DNA from: Sophora flavescens
Lineage: Eukaryota; Streptophyta; Magnoliopsida; Fabales; Fabaceae
Assembly (NCBI GenBank): GCA_030762895.1
Contig: CM061066.1
Coordinates: 119,258,715-119,322,714 of the forward strand
Length of the DNA stretch: 64,000 nt
Direction: 5' to 3'
This document shows, piece after piece, positions 30,921 through 42,120 of this stretch (the first letter of the stretch is position 1; each line of letters begins with the position of its first letter). A program made the translations under genes and the position numbers. The notes below the pieces were generated by a model that did not search any database, had not been told where the DNA came from, and saw only the letters and a program-made list of their open reading frames with translations.

Positions 30921-32059
30921 TTTTTTACCATGTTATAGATGTGAAATTTCTACCGACTTCGTCGGTGATTAATCTCCACTAGGGAACCCGACTAACTATC
31001 TTTAGTGGGGTCTTGATGTGATCTAATCATAGATCAACGAGTTCTTAGGATTTTTCTTTGAGATTGTTTGTTGAAAATGCAAGATCAATATAATTGGATA
31101 AAGAACAAGAGAATGAACTTGATTCTCAAGTGAGAATCAAGGAAATGCAAAGAAGTAGAAGAAGCACAATATATATGAATTGAAATTTTTAGAAACAAAG
31201 AATTAAACTACAAGAACTATGAATTGAAATTGCAAAAAGTAAACTAGAATCGAAAATTTAAAATGAAAGAGGTAGAATAGGGGAAGAAGGTGCCACAATC
31301 AACTTGAATTCTCAAGATTGAATGATAAGCCAAGGGAAAATTCACCACTTGAGTATGAAAACTCAAGACAATAATCAAGGTTCATCTAGAGAACCTCTTA
31401 GGAGGCGAAACTCTCTCAACTATCTTAATTCTCAAAATGAGAAAATCTAACAAATGATTAATTGATGTGAAAACTGAGTACAAGAGGTCTATTTATAGGT
31501 GATGAGTCTTGGAGCTCCCTCACCTAGTGCACCCATGCACTCCTAGTCCTAGCCGTCCCCATGTGTCGGGCTTTTAGCCCAAATGGCCCAATGTGTATGG
31601 CCTATCTACATGTTGGGCTAATTGGTCCAAGAGGCCCAACCTTCCTAAGCCCAAAAGCTAAACTATCATAAAGTGCTTATTAGAAAAAGTACTTTTATTA
31701 AATAGGTCCTATTGTACTTTTACATAGGTCCTATTCTACTTTATTACAAAGTTTTCTATACTAAGTGGTCATGACTTCTATACAATAGAGGTTCAATGTG
31801 GTTCCCTCTCTCAATGCTTGCTTGTGAGTCATATGGTTGACCACCACTCCCTTCATTACATCTTGCACTCTTCTTTGTCTTGAATGAGTCATTGGTCCAT
31901 GAATATCTTGTATGCTTGGGACCCGTTGTCTTTGAGAATCCATGATCATATCAGGTCTCCGTTTCCAACCACATTTTCCCCATCCACAAGACTCGAACCC
32001 GAGACCTTACTTAAAGGGATCTGAACCCAGTTCCACTCGGACCAACGTAATGTTGGTAA
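30921..32059 (-). mobile_element. tRNA-derived SINE (about 194 bp) split by a solo LTR
   Basis: Outside the solo LTR, the minus strand has an A-box-like TTGGTCCGAGTGG near its start (about 32045), a B-box GGGTTCGAGTC (about 31985) and, after the insertion, CCCACTAAAGATAG...GGTTCCCTAGTGGAG, ending in A7 (plus-strand T run at 30921-30927). It is flanked by the 9-bp TSD AATTGACAT at 30912-30920 and 32060-32068. The TSD, A-tail, pol III boxes and size all fit a SINE mobilised by LINE machinery. Confidence 0.85.
31014..31953 (-). mobile_element. Solo LTR inserted in the SINE
   Basis: A 940-bp TG...CA segment with imperfect inverted ends (TGATGTGATC and, on the other strand, TGATATGATC) and the perfect 5-bp TSD GGTCT at 31009-31013 and 31954-31958. 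A TATA-like TATAAAT lies on the minus strand at about 31492-31499. A minus frame (31761-31949) contains GPMTHSRQRR, reminiscent of gypsy tails that extend into LTRs. There is no internal region, so unequal LTR recombination removed it. Confidence 0.88.
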
Positions 32060-32128
32060 AATTGACATGGTGATAAAAGGGATTTTCTTATTTTATTTTT
32101 ATCAACAAAGTTTATTAATACTAGAGGC

Positions 32129-32593
32129 AAGGTTCTAAAGGGTTAAATATGTTTTTAGTCCTTCAATTTTGGGAGATGTTTTGTTTTAGTCCCTCATTTG
32201 AAAAGCGTACTTTTTAGTCCCTCAAATTCTAAAATATGACAATTTTGGTCCCTAAACGAAACTAAAAAGTACATTTGGATAATTCAAAAACATACGTTTG
32301 ATGACCAAAACTAACACATTTTAGAAATTGGGGCACTAAAAAAGTAAGTTTTTCAAACGGGGGACTAAAACTGAACATTACTCAAATTTGGGGGACTGAA
32401 AACATATTTAATCCGGGTTTTAAATCTAGGTCCGCAATCGCAATCGTGGCCACGATGTTGCGATTTGGGTAGCTTCGAAACCGTATTGGGACTGCAATTA
32501 TGACCGCATCGATCGCATTTTTCTGCAATTGCCTACAATAATGTAAAACGTAATGGGACCACAAATGCATCCGCGACCGCAATTTAAAACCTT
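32129..32593. mobile_element. MITE with AAGGTTTTAAAT-type inverted ends, interrupted by another MITE
   Basis: Left end AAGGTTCTAAA (32129-32139), resuming at 32416 after the inner MITE. The right end ATTTAAAACCTT (to 32593) is its inverse. The interior is rich in GCAATCGC/GCGACCGC words. The possible TSD is ACTAGAG (32120-32126 and 32595-32601), one or two bases off the ends. No ORF. Confidence 0.7.
32140..32415. mobile_element. Mutator-type MITE (GGTTAAATATG ends)
   Basis: 276 bp with long inverted ends, GGGTTAAATATGTTTTTAGTCC on the left against the complement of GGGGGACTGAAAACATATTTAATCC on the right. It has a 9-bp TSD, GGTTCTAAA versus GGTTTTAAA (32131-32139 and 32416-32424, one mismatch). 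The 9-bp duplication suggests mobilisation by a Mutator-like transposase. This repeat type is one I associate with legumes. Confidence 0.8.
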
Positions 32594-32604
32594 AACTAGA
32601 GTAC

Positions 32605-32766
32605 AGAGGGCACCAGGGGTTGGCATATCTGGTCAAGCCTTCCTCTCACACTCATTGGGGCTTGGGTTCGATTCTTAATTTCCTCTTTTGTTGGGCGATA
32701 TGTAAATTGCACTATAAATCATCTTTGAGGTTGGTGTTATTCTCCAACCATACATAAGGGGGCATG
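32605..32766 (+). repeat. Possible truncated SINE
   Basis: TTGGCATATCTGGT (A-box-like, 32620) and GGGTTCGATTC (B-box-like, about 32665) are spaced as in tRNA-derived SINEs. The sequence is cut at 32766 by the Sirevirus LTR. No tail or TSD is visible, so this is weak. Confidence 0.35.
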
Positions 32767-34271
32767 TGAAGTTGACAAAGGAAAACACAAGACGGGGGGT
32801 TGAATTGTGTTTCTTAACAGTTTTTCACAAATCCTTTTCTTAAAACCTTTTTGCAAGCACGAAAAGAAATATACACACAGATAAAATATCTTTTCAAAAG
32901 AGTTAACAAAATTAAATTCAAATTCCCACAGTTAGTATAAACTAAAGCTGTAAAGAGATAGCGAGATAGAAGATTCACACAAGTGATTTATCTTGGTTCA
33001 CTCTCTTCCAACCAAGAGCTACGTCCAGTGCCTTCTATTTGAAGGTTTTCTCCACTATAATCCAATAGCTTACAAGTATCCAACACCTCTTCAGGCTTAC
33101 AACAACAAGTATTCAGCACTTCTTCGAGCTTACGAGTATTCTTTCCAACCAAGCCTCTTCATGCTCACTCTAACTTAGAGATTAAAGATTTTGATTTTAG
33201 AAACTCACTATGTGCGAGAGTATGAAAGTTTAAGATCAAAGTTACAAAGCAATATAGAAAAGCTTTGACAGAGATTTTGTGCTTTCAATAGTTTGAGCTC
33301 GGTTTGTGTGTGTGTGTGTCACCTTCTTTACTGGGGTCGTTCAGTATTTATAGAAGGTCTTTAGCTTGAGCTCTCATCTTCTTCAACGGTCTTCACACGT
33401 ATCCGTTTAGAGATAACATTTAATGCTGAGATCAGTTGAGTTTGATAACATGATATGCTTTCTGCGAAATGAGCTCTTGGTTATCAGAAATGCTCAAAGT
33501 GGTACTGTCACTTCACTGTTGTACCGAAAGTTGCTTTATGACTTTCCTTCTTTGTACTTTATTCAACTTTACAACAACTTGTGTGTCAAAGTACAAAGTT
33601 TTGTGTATTCAATGGTACTATGTTTCTCTTACCAAGAAACAAAGTCATAAACAATTCATATAACACAAGTTAAAGACATTAATACCTTCGTATTAAATAA
33701 TCATTCATTTGAAATAAATTCATTTTGACTAGACGGGTTCAGTTCCAGTATGCCTTTGGATGTACATTTTTTAACTTTAAAGAGTAACTCGGTAGTCTAC
33801 TGACTTGGCGTCTAGTTGACTAACTTAGTGGACTAGTTTAGCTTAGATATGTTTTTATTAGCTAGTCGAGTTAACTACTCGTCTAGTTACAAGTCTTTGG
33901 ACTTGCTATTTTTCCTGATGATAGATTTTAGTAGCTCGTCTAGTGCTTCTTACAAAGGTATACTTAGACTCTCGTCTAGTGCCTTTTAAGCTTAGTTATT
34001 TTTAGCGCATCATCTCGCGATTACCTTATAAAATAGTTCTTTACCATATTCTTTTGAGGGCTCGTCTAGTGAGTAAGTCTTGGACCCGATATGCTGTTAA
34101 GCTATTCTAAGGGACTTTAGACTAGTTCGCTCGTCTAGCGATACTGAAAACAGTCCTGCACACTTGAGTAGATGCGTTAGTTCTTAACATAACTTTGCCA
34201 TACAAATTTAATCTTTTTGTTATCATCAAAACTTAAGAGATTATTTAACCACAACCACTTTGGTTCCAACA
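32767..34271 (-). repeat. 3' LTR of second Sirevirus-like element
   Basis: Minus start TGTTGGAACC at 34271 and end CAACTTCA at 32767. It holds four GCTCGTCTAG words (33934, about 33970, 34060, 34129), a GT run at 33304-33319 and a minus TATAAATA at 33346-33353. Adjacent plus bases 34272-34286 complement a polypurine tract. The left flank GCATG has no partner in the window. Confidence 0.88.
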
Positions 34272-35985
34272 ATCTTACCCTTTTTGACGATGACAAAAAC
34301 TTATTAAATTTGAGTGTGCAAAGTCTGAGACAGCCAAAGACCCCCCCCCCCAAGACAAGGCATTCAAACACTAACAAGTCTAACATCAAGCAAGGATGCT
34401 CAACTTATATGACAAGTATCAGAGCATATAAAACTTATGCATATAGACAGGTATCAGAGCAATTTGAAACAAGTATCAGAACATAAATAAAAACACATAT
34501 ATGAAAGTATGTAGACAAAGACTTTGGCATTTTAAAACTTCTTCTTCAAATTTATCTCTCAATATCCTTCTCCCTCAATATCCTTAGGGATTTGAAGGTG
34601 GTGGAGGAGGAGGTGGAGCTAGAGGCATGTTGCCTTGATTGTGTTGAAATCCTGAAAGCAGCTGAATCATTTACTGAATAAGGGCATTGGTAGGTTGAAG
34701 GGATTTCTCAAATTGAGATTCAACTTTCCTAGTTATGAGTTCATCAAGATCCGGAGGAAGAAAAGTTATTGAGCTTTCAGTTGTAGCATCCAAATTCCCT
34801 TGGATAGGCATAGTGCTTAAAGCTCTGGAGAGTTTAGGTGCCTCTGAATGAATAACAGCTAAAGCTAAGGACTGTGAAGACTGCTTTCCTGAAGTTTCTG
34901 GTTTTCTCCCAATTTGAGCCATGTCTTCAATACGTTCACTCTGAACAGCTTCATCAATTTTATCTAGGCCTTCAACAATTATTTCTTCAATTTCCTCAGA
35001 AGAAGCCTCAGATAGTTGTGTAGATAGCTCTGGTGTAGGCACATGTGCAACCCAGTGCACTTCATCTTCATAAATATATGAACTCCTCAGGAGCATGCCT
35101 ATGGTATCTTCATGAATGAAGTACCTTACCTGAGAAAATCCATATCTGCCTCTGTCTGTGGGAGTTTCTTCCTTTTCAGTATTAGTCAGTCCAGAAAAGG
35201 AGGCTTGCCTATTGCCAATCTTGAGATGGCTTTCCTAGTAGCCTCTGGCTTCAACATCAAAGTTCTTTTCTGGATCATTAGCCAAAATAATATTGATGCA
35301 GTCCTGCTCCATATTCACATCTTCACTAGGACTCATCATGCATTTGGAGGGCACATGCATTGTTTTCTTCGGTATCTGAACTTGCCATCCTTGTCTTTGT
35401 TCAAATCAATAATAGGTAACCTAGGGCATATCATTGGAGGTTGCATTCCAACTCTTGTTCTGGTTGAGTGATATAGCCAAGTTAGAGGAACAAAGTTTGT
35501 AGCCCTTATGTATCTTGGCATGGAGAACTCAGTGGTGAGATGACTATACATGATGTAGTCAAGATGTCAGCAGTAGTGCCATACTTCCTAGGATGAACAA
35601 ACTGCATCCATTTGATATTTTTGTCAAGAATAAAACGTTTGTATTGATGAGTCCTGGACTTTCTCATCTCTACTTTGTCTTCCTTAACTTTGGCTGGTAC
35701 AGTCCACCACACAGGAATAGCATCCCTATCAACACCATCAGTATCGGGGACAAAAGGAGGGAATTTGATAAGGTTGGGGTATATTTTCTTTGGTGGGAAT
35801 TTCTTTTGAGGAAGATGAGTTAGAAGAGGTCCATTGGCAGTGTAGAGAGCAGAGGGAAGGGGACCTTCTCCTTCATATGGAATGGGTGAGTGCCAGGGGT
35901 GTTGGACGGGTTCTAGTTCATACTCATATTCTGGCAATGGGTATAAGGATCTAGGTTCAGGTTCAAGGGAATATGTGTGGTAGGA
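34272..35985 (-). pseudogene. env-like gene, C-terminal half (second Sirevirus)
   Basis: The minus strand reads from about 35985 (YPLPEYEYELEPVQHPWHSP near 35930) through a Pro/Lys-rich middle, MICPRLPIIDLNKDKDG (about 35400) and an acidic Ser-rich part, to a Glu/Leu C-terminus with LDELITRKVESQFEKS (about 34700). Each block has a counterpart in 10500-12200 on the plus strand. Frameshifts separate the pieces. The N-terminal half lies beyond the duplicated pol block at 37690-39032. A short 3' UTR and polypurine tract occupy 34272-34600. Confidence 0.72.
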
Positions 35986-37658
35986 GAGACAGAGAGTTTC
36001 TTCGCAAGAGAGAGAGGTTAGGTTTCAGAGAAAGTGAAAATGTTTTTAGAGAAAGAGAAGGAAACTTAAAAGGTTTCAAAGGTGAAGGGTTTTCTATTAA
36101 AAAATAATTTTAAAATAAAATAAAATGAAGATGTGTGAGAGGACATGCATTTAATGCTGACACGACGTAAATTTCATGAAACCTTAAAAAACAATTAGTA
36201 CAAATGATGAAAATAATTGACTCATCAAAGAGAATTTGAATTAAATATGTCTTGAGACATAATAAATGCAAATAATTAATAAAAAATCATAGACGAGATG
36301 GATAGCAAATATTCACAGGCATTGGGCGAGATATGTAATAGACAAGCACTTAACATACAGTAGTCGACCATGACTGGAAGACATATCAGTCCACACAAAT
36401 CATGTTAAGATGCTTTGTAATAAAGATAAATCTGTCCTCGGCTAGAGGTTTAGTGAAGATATATGCCCATTGATGGTTAGTATCTACAAACTGTATATCA
36501 AAAACACATTTTTACACATAATCTCTAATGAAATGATGTTTAATTTCAATGTGCTTAGCTCTTGAATACAAGATTGGATTCTTAGATAGATTGATTGCAG
36601 CAGTGTTATCACACATAAGTGGAATACTACTTACCAACACATTGTAGTCCTCCAATTGATGTTTGATCCAAAGAAGTTGTGAGCAGCAACTTGCAGCAGA
36701 TATATACTCAGCTTCAGCAGTTGACAGGGCAATGGTATTTTGTCTTTTGCTTGACCATGAGACTAAATTTAATCCAATGAAGTGACACCCTCCACTGTTG
36801 CTTTTTATTTCTATTCTATCTCCAGCATAGTCAGCATCACAAAAACTAACTAATATGTAATCATCATTCTTCTTAAAGCACAAACCCAGATTGATAGTAC
36901 CTTTCAAGTATCTAAATATTCTTTTAACTGCTGATAAATGAGATTCTCTAAGATTAGATTGAAAGCGAGTACATAAGCAAACACTAAACATAATGTCAGG
37001 TTTGGACGAAGTAAGATATAAAATAGATCCAATCATACCTCTGTATACCTTTTGGTATACCTTTTTATCTTTGTCATCCTTGTTCATCATGGACGTGGGA
37101 TGCATATGAGTAATCATTGGTTTGCAGTCATGCATCTTGAACTTCTTTAAGAGTTCCTTTATGTACTTGGTTTGATGGATGTACACCTTATCCACTGTTT
37201 GTTTCACTTGAAGTCCAAGGAAGAGTTTAAGTTCTCCCATCATGCTCATTTTGATTTCCTTTTGCATTAGCTTAGAGAATTCCTTACATAGAGATTCATT
37301 AGTATCACCAAAGCTTATGTCATCAACATAAATTTGCACATTTATGAAGCTGGACTTGTTGGATTTTCTAAACAAGGTTGTATCAACCTTTTCTCTACTA
37401 AATCCATTGTCCATTAGAAATGAACTTAGCCTTTCAACCAAGCTCTAGGAGCTTGCTTAGGAACATATAAAGCTTTCTTTAGCTTATATACATGTTCAGG
37501 ATAGGTTTCACTTTCAAAACCCGGAGGTTGCATAACATAAGCTTCCTCATTTATGAAGCCATTTAAAAAGCACTTTTTACATCCATTTGATAAAGCATGA
37601 TATTGTGATGTGCAGCAAATGATAATAAAATGTGAATTGCTTCTAATCTAGCAACTAG
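35977..37658 (-). pseudogene. pol: Duplicated RT-RNase H block inserted in env-like gene
   Basis: The minus frame 37441-36512 gives RT from RLSSFLMDNGF through YVDDISFG (catalytic pair intact) to RNase H with ALSTAEAEY and RAKHIEIKHHFIRDYV. The following spacer (36000-36500) and env leader match 39046-39500. The same block occurs at 39043-40880. The right junction lies near 37658, where homology to the other copy stops after TCTAATCTAG. The left lies near 35980 at GGTAGGAGAGAC. The block therefore splits the env-like gene in two. Confidence 0.85.
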
Positions 37659-37689
37659 AAGAGATGATTGGTGGGAAATATGGTCTTGG

Positions 37690-39032
37690 TGGGGTAGAGT
37701 GAATTAGGGAACGATCAGAGAAGTGTTGGGGTGAAGGTTGTGATCCAGTTATGTCTGAAAATTGTTGTTCATGTGTAGATAGGTTGTTTTGGCTTGGCTG
37801 TGATGATTGATTTTAAAATAGTGATTGTGATGGTGCAGTGGTGTTGACAGGAACATTAGTGCTATCTACTAGAGTAGCAACAGTAGATTCAATAACTGAA
37901 GGTGTGGGTGGAGTTACCTCAGAAGTCACAAAGGCCTTATCATTCCTAGCAGGTTGCCTAGCTCTTGTAGGCACAACAGGAGTAGCAAATTGTTTATGCT
38001 TCTTTAAAGTCAACCCATTTAACTAATCATCATCCTCATTATGTGATAGGATAACCTTTCTTGCTCTTTTCTTCTTCCGAGAAGCCCAGGGTTCACCAGC
38101 CCTGGGTTCCCTGATGACTACCCCAGTAGAGGGTTTCCTAGAAGCAGCTAGACATGTTGATTTAACAATTCGTCCAGCGGGTTTCTTCTTCATGGCTTGA
38201 GCCTCAGATTCATTCAGCTCAACATGTTCTTCCTTCACTTTCATTAGTTCTTCCTTTCTTGTTAATTCTACTTGAATTACTGGATCAAGCTTCATGTTGG
38301 ACAGGTTTACTTTACCAAAAAAGTAGGGGACATGCCCTTTTCCTTGAGAATAACAGCTTGTTCCTCAGGAGTCTTGGCTTCCAACATGGCATATATCTGC
38401 TTAGACTTGAAGATCTTTGATAGGAGATGACAGAAGGGTATGGCAGAGGCCTTTTCTCCATGTACAACATATTCCTTGACTCTATTGAACAGGATGCGAG
38501 GCAAGTTGATTGCAGTTTCAATCAGAAGATGACATAGGTAAAACTTGTGAAGAGCAGAAAGATTATGTTTTGACCCAGCCTTGTGGAGAATATTTTTGTT
38601 CAAGATTTGATGAAGTATACCAGCTTTATCCTTCATTTCAACAGCCTTCCATGAGTGGGTTCTCACAGTATCAGCTCTCATCAAGATAGAAACAATGGTT
38701 TCTTCACCACCTAACTCTTCTTCCCATTTCTCAGTTAGGGATAAACCAACTTGAGGGCAGTGAACAACAGTAGCAATAGTAGCTTCAGAAACTGTTACTT
38801 CGGTACCCAAAACAGAAGCCTTTACCTCAGATTTAGTAACTATGGGGTTCCTCCAGAAAGCTTTGATTAGGTCTGGATACACAAAGACCTTTTCAATGAA
38901 CAGTCCTTCCTATCCAGCAGCTCTAACATATTGCCTCACGTCAACGTTGTATTCCTTCAGAATACTTAAATCGAAGTGATGCTCTATTCCTATTTCCAGA
39001 GCACTGACATCATATACAGAAGAGGAGGCAAT
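37690..39032 (-). pseudogene. env-like gene, N-terminal half (second Sirevirus)
   Basis: Reads from about 39032 to 38307, then 38295-38023 and 38013-37813. It is homologous to 9013-10311 on the plus strand: EIGIEHHFDLSILKEY, then DLIKAFWRN, EKWEEELGG, DTVRTHSWKAVEMKD, LHKFYLCHLLIET and a basic KKKRARKVILSHNEDDD. The expected start ATG is ATT (39030-39032), and a TAG interrupts at about 38910 where Trp is expected. The rest of this domain is a 191-codon open frame. The gene is cut at 37660-37690 by the duplicated block. Confidence 0.78.
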
Positions 39033-39045
39033 TGTTGAAGGTTTG

Positions 39046-39536
39046 AAGGTAGGAGAGACAGAGTTTCTTCGCAAGAGAGAGAGAGGTTAGGTTTAGAAGA
39101 AAGTGAAAAGGTTTTTAGAGAAAGAGAGGGAAACTTAAAAAGGTTTGGTGAAGGGTTTTCTCTTAAAACATAATTTTAAAATAAAATAAAATGAAGATGT
39201 GAGAGAGGACATGCATTTAATGCTGACACGGTGTAGGTTTCTTGAAACCGTAAAAAGCAATTTGTACAAATGATGAAAATAATTGACTCATCAGAGAGAA
39301 TTTGAATTAAATATGTATTGAGACATAATAAATGCAAATAATTAATAGAAAATCATAGATGAGACGGATAGCAAATATTCACAGGCATTGGACGAGATAT
39401 GTAATAGACGAGCACTTAACATACAGTAGCCGACCATGACTGGGCAACATATAAATCCACACAAATCATGTTAAGATACTTTCTAATAAAGATAAACATG
39501 TCCTCGGCTAGCTCTTGAATGTAAGGCACTAAAAAA
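39046..39536 (-). other. pol-env spacer (second Sirevirus)
   Basis: Non-coding, about 90 percent similar by eye to 35980-36480. It includes a leader of GAGAGAGAG and AAAATAAAATAAAATG. Relative to 36400-36530 it lacks about 115 bp encoding the end of RNase H, with breakpoints in a shared CTAG. Confidence 0.7.
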
Positions 39537-39799
39537 AAGTATTTTGGCGATCGAATTTAGCGACCACACTTAATCGGTCACTAAATATAGAAATTCGGTC
39601 GCTAAATATGGAAATTTTGTCACTAAATGGTTTAGCGACCGAGTTAGCGACCACCAAACGATTTAGCGACTAGGTATTTAGCGACCACCAAATTCGGTCG
39701 CTAAATATGAAAATTCGGTCGCTAACCGGTTTAGCGACAGAATTTTGATATTTTAGCGACCGAATTTGGTGGTCGCTAAATAACTCCTTTTTTATAGTG
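39537..39799. mobile_element. CACTA MITE in Sirevirus RNase H
   Basis: 263 bp starting CACTAAAAAAAAG and ending TTTTTTATAGTG, flanked by the 3-bp TSD AGG/AGA (one mismatch). Its interior has about ten TTAGCGACC words in both orientations, the subterminal repeats expected for En/Spm transposase binding. The duplicate block at 36550-36600 shows the empty site. No ORF. It depends on a CACTA transposase in trans. Confidence 0.88.
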
Positions 39800-41030
39800 A
39801 GATTGGGTTCTTAGATAGATTGATTGCAGCAGTGTTATCACACATAAGTGGAATACTACTTACAAACACATTGTAGTCCTCCAATTGATGTTTGATCCAA
39901 AGAAGTACTTGCAGCAGATATATACTCAGCTTCTACAGTTGACAGGGCAATGGTATTTTGTCTCTTGCTTGACCATGAGACTAACTTTTCTTCAATGAAG
40001 TGACACCCTCCATTGGTGCTTTTTCTTTCTATTCTATCTCCAGCATAGTCAGCATCACAAAAACTAACTAATCTGTAATCATCATTCTTCTTAAAGCACA
40101 AACCCAGATTAATAGTACCTTTCAAGTATCTAAATATTCTTTTAACTGCTGATAAATGAGATTTTCTAAGATTAGATTGAAAAAGAGTACATAAGCAAAC
40201 ACTAAACATAATGTCAGGTCTGGACGCAGTAAGATATAAAAGAGATCCTATCATACCTCCGTATACCTTTTGGTCTACCTTTTTATCTTTGTCATCTTTG
40301 TTCAGTATGGACATGGGATGTATGGGAGTATTCATTGGTTTGCAGTCATGCATCTTGAACTTCTTTAAGAGTTCCCTTGTGTACTTGGTTTGATGGATGT
40401 ACACCTTATCCACTGTTTGTTTCACTTGAAGTCCAATGAAGAATTTAAGTTCTCCCATCATGCTCATTTCGAATTCCTTTTGCATTAGCTTAGAGAATTC
40501 CTTACATAGGGATTCATTAGTATCACCAAAGCTTATGTCATCAACATAAATTTGCACAATTATGAAGCTGGACTTGTTGGATTTTCTAAACAAGGTTGTG
40601 TCAACCTTTCCTATACTAAATCCATTGTCCATTACAAATGAACTTAGCCTTTCATACCAAGCTCTAGGTGCTTGCTTAGGAATGTATAAAGCTTTCTTTA
40701 GCTTATATACATGTTCAGGATCCGTTTCACTTTCAAAACCCGGATGTTGCATAACATAAACTTCCTCATTTATGAAGTCATTTAAAAAGCACTTTTTACA
40801 TCCATTTGATAAAGCATGATATTATGATGTGCAACAAATGATAATAAAATGTGAATTGCTTCTAATCTAGAAACTGGATCAAAGGTTTCAGTGTAATCTA
40901 TACCTTCTTCTTGAGAATAACCTTGAGCAACTAATCTTGCTTTATTCCTTATCACTTTACCATTTTCATCAAGCTTGTTTCTGTAAACTCATTTGGTTCC
41001 AATCATTGATTTGTTTGTTGGAAGAGGTAC
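39800..41030 (-). pseudogene. pol: RT and RNase H, first copy (second Sirevirus)
   Basis: The minus frame 40752-39856 encodes RT from GFESETDPEHVYKLKKAL through YVDDISFG to RNase H (ALSTVEAEY). Upstream to about 41030, QMDVKSAF and an EEGIDYTETF block are recognisable in other frames. The CX2-type CCSQLLW segment is deleted near 39905 compared with 36665. The CACTA MITE and a deletion remove the C-terminus. Confidence 0.85.
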
Positions 41031-42120
41031 AGGAGACCAAACTTCACTTCTATCAAATTGGTTAGCTCCTCGTGCATAGCCAGAATCCAACCTTCATCTA
41101 GTAGAGCCTCGTCTACTGTCTTTGGTTCCAACTCGCAGAATCAGCTTGATGTCCGAAGGTTGACCTTGTCCTTAGCTTGTCACTGAGACTTCCAATGATT
41201 TGATCTTGAGGATGGTAATTCTTGAAGTGCCATGACATTTGAGCATTGTCATGTTGAGAAGATGAAGCTCCTAAACCATTCTGATGGTCCTCTAAAGAAT
41301 CACCAGTCTTGATATTTACTGGATTTTCTGAATCTTTGAGATTTAAATATGCAAAAGCTTCATCTAGATCTAATAATTTCTTATCAGGATGTTTCTCATC
41401 AAACTTAACATATATACTTTATTCTACAACTAGGGTTCTAGAATTATACACTCTAAAGCCTTTGGACAAATCAGAATATCCTAACAGGATTCAATTATCT
41501 ACTTTAGCATCAAACTTACCAAGTTGATCTTTAGTATTAATTTAATATAAAACATTTACAACCAAAAGGATGAAAGTAAGAAATGTTACGTTTTCATCCT
41601 TTCCACAATTCATAAGGAGTCTTATTCAAAATTAGTCTAATGTATATTCTGTTCTGAATGTAACAGGTTGTGTTAACAGCTTCAGTCCAGAAGTGTCTAG
41701 GGATAGAGTTGTCATTGAGCAATGTTCTAGCCATCTCTTAAAGAGATATGTTCTTTCTCTCTACCACACTATTTTGCTGTAGGTATTGAGAAGTTGTGAA
41801 GAATACCACTTTTCTCACAGAACCTTTCAAATAGCTTATTTTCAAACTCTCCCCATGGCCACTTCTGATTGAAGTGATACATATGCCTTTTTCATTCTGT
41901 ACACGTTTGCTGAATATAAAGAAGACCTTGAATGACTGATCCTTGTGAGCTAAGAACATAACCCATGTCCATCTAGTGTAGTCGTCTACTATGACTAGAC
42001 CATATTTCTTACCACTGACAGAAGCAATCCTTGTTGGGCCAAAGAGATCAAGGTGTAGCAGCTCTAGTGGTCTTGAGGTACTATTTTCTTTGATTCAAAA
42101 GAACCTTTTAACTTGTTTTC
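41031..42120 (-). pseudogene. pol: Integrase and linker (second Sirevirus)
   Basis: HLDLFGPTRIASVSGKKYG (about 42060) carries the first catalytic Asp. At the second, the sequence reads RSGHGE, so Asp is replaced by Gly (about 41860), with a frameshift just after it. VVERKN (Glu) follows near 41765. The linker to 41031 has several stops. The integrase is thus catalytically dead even apart from the stops. Confidence 0.8.

Noticed and set aside
31970..32000. tRNA gene suggested by a B-box (GGGTTCGAGTC)
   Set aside because: No cloverleaf or anticodon arm can be formed. The A-tail and TSD show it is a SINE.
33304..33319. GT run as a possible regulatory or CRISPR-like repeat
   Set aside because: It is a simple dinucleotide microsatellite inside an LTR, with no spacer-repeat structure.
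34217..34486. 89-codon plus ORF
   Set aside because: It straddles the LTR edge and polypurine tract of a minus-strand element, so it is an antisense shadow.
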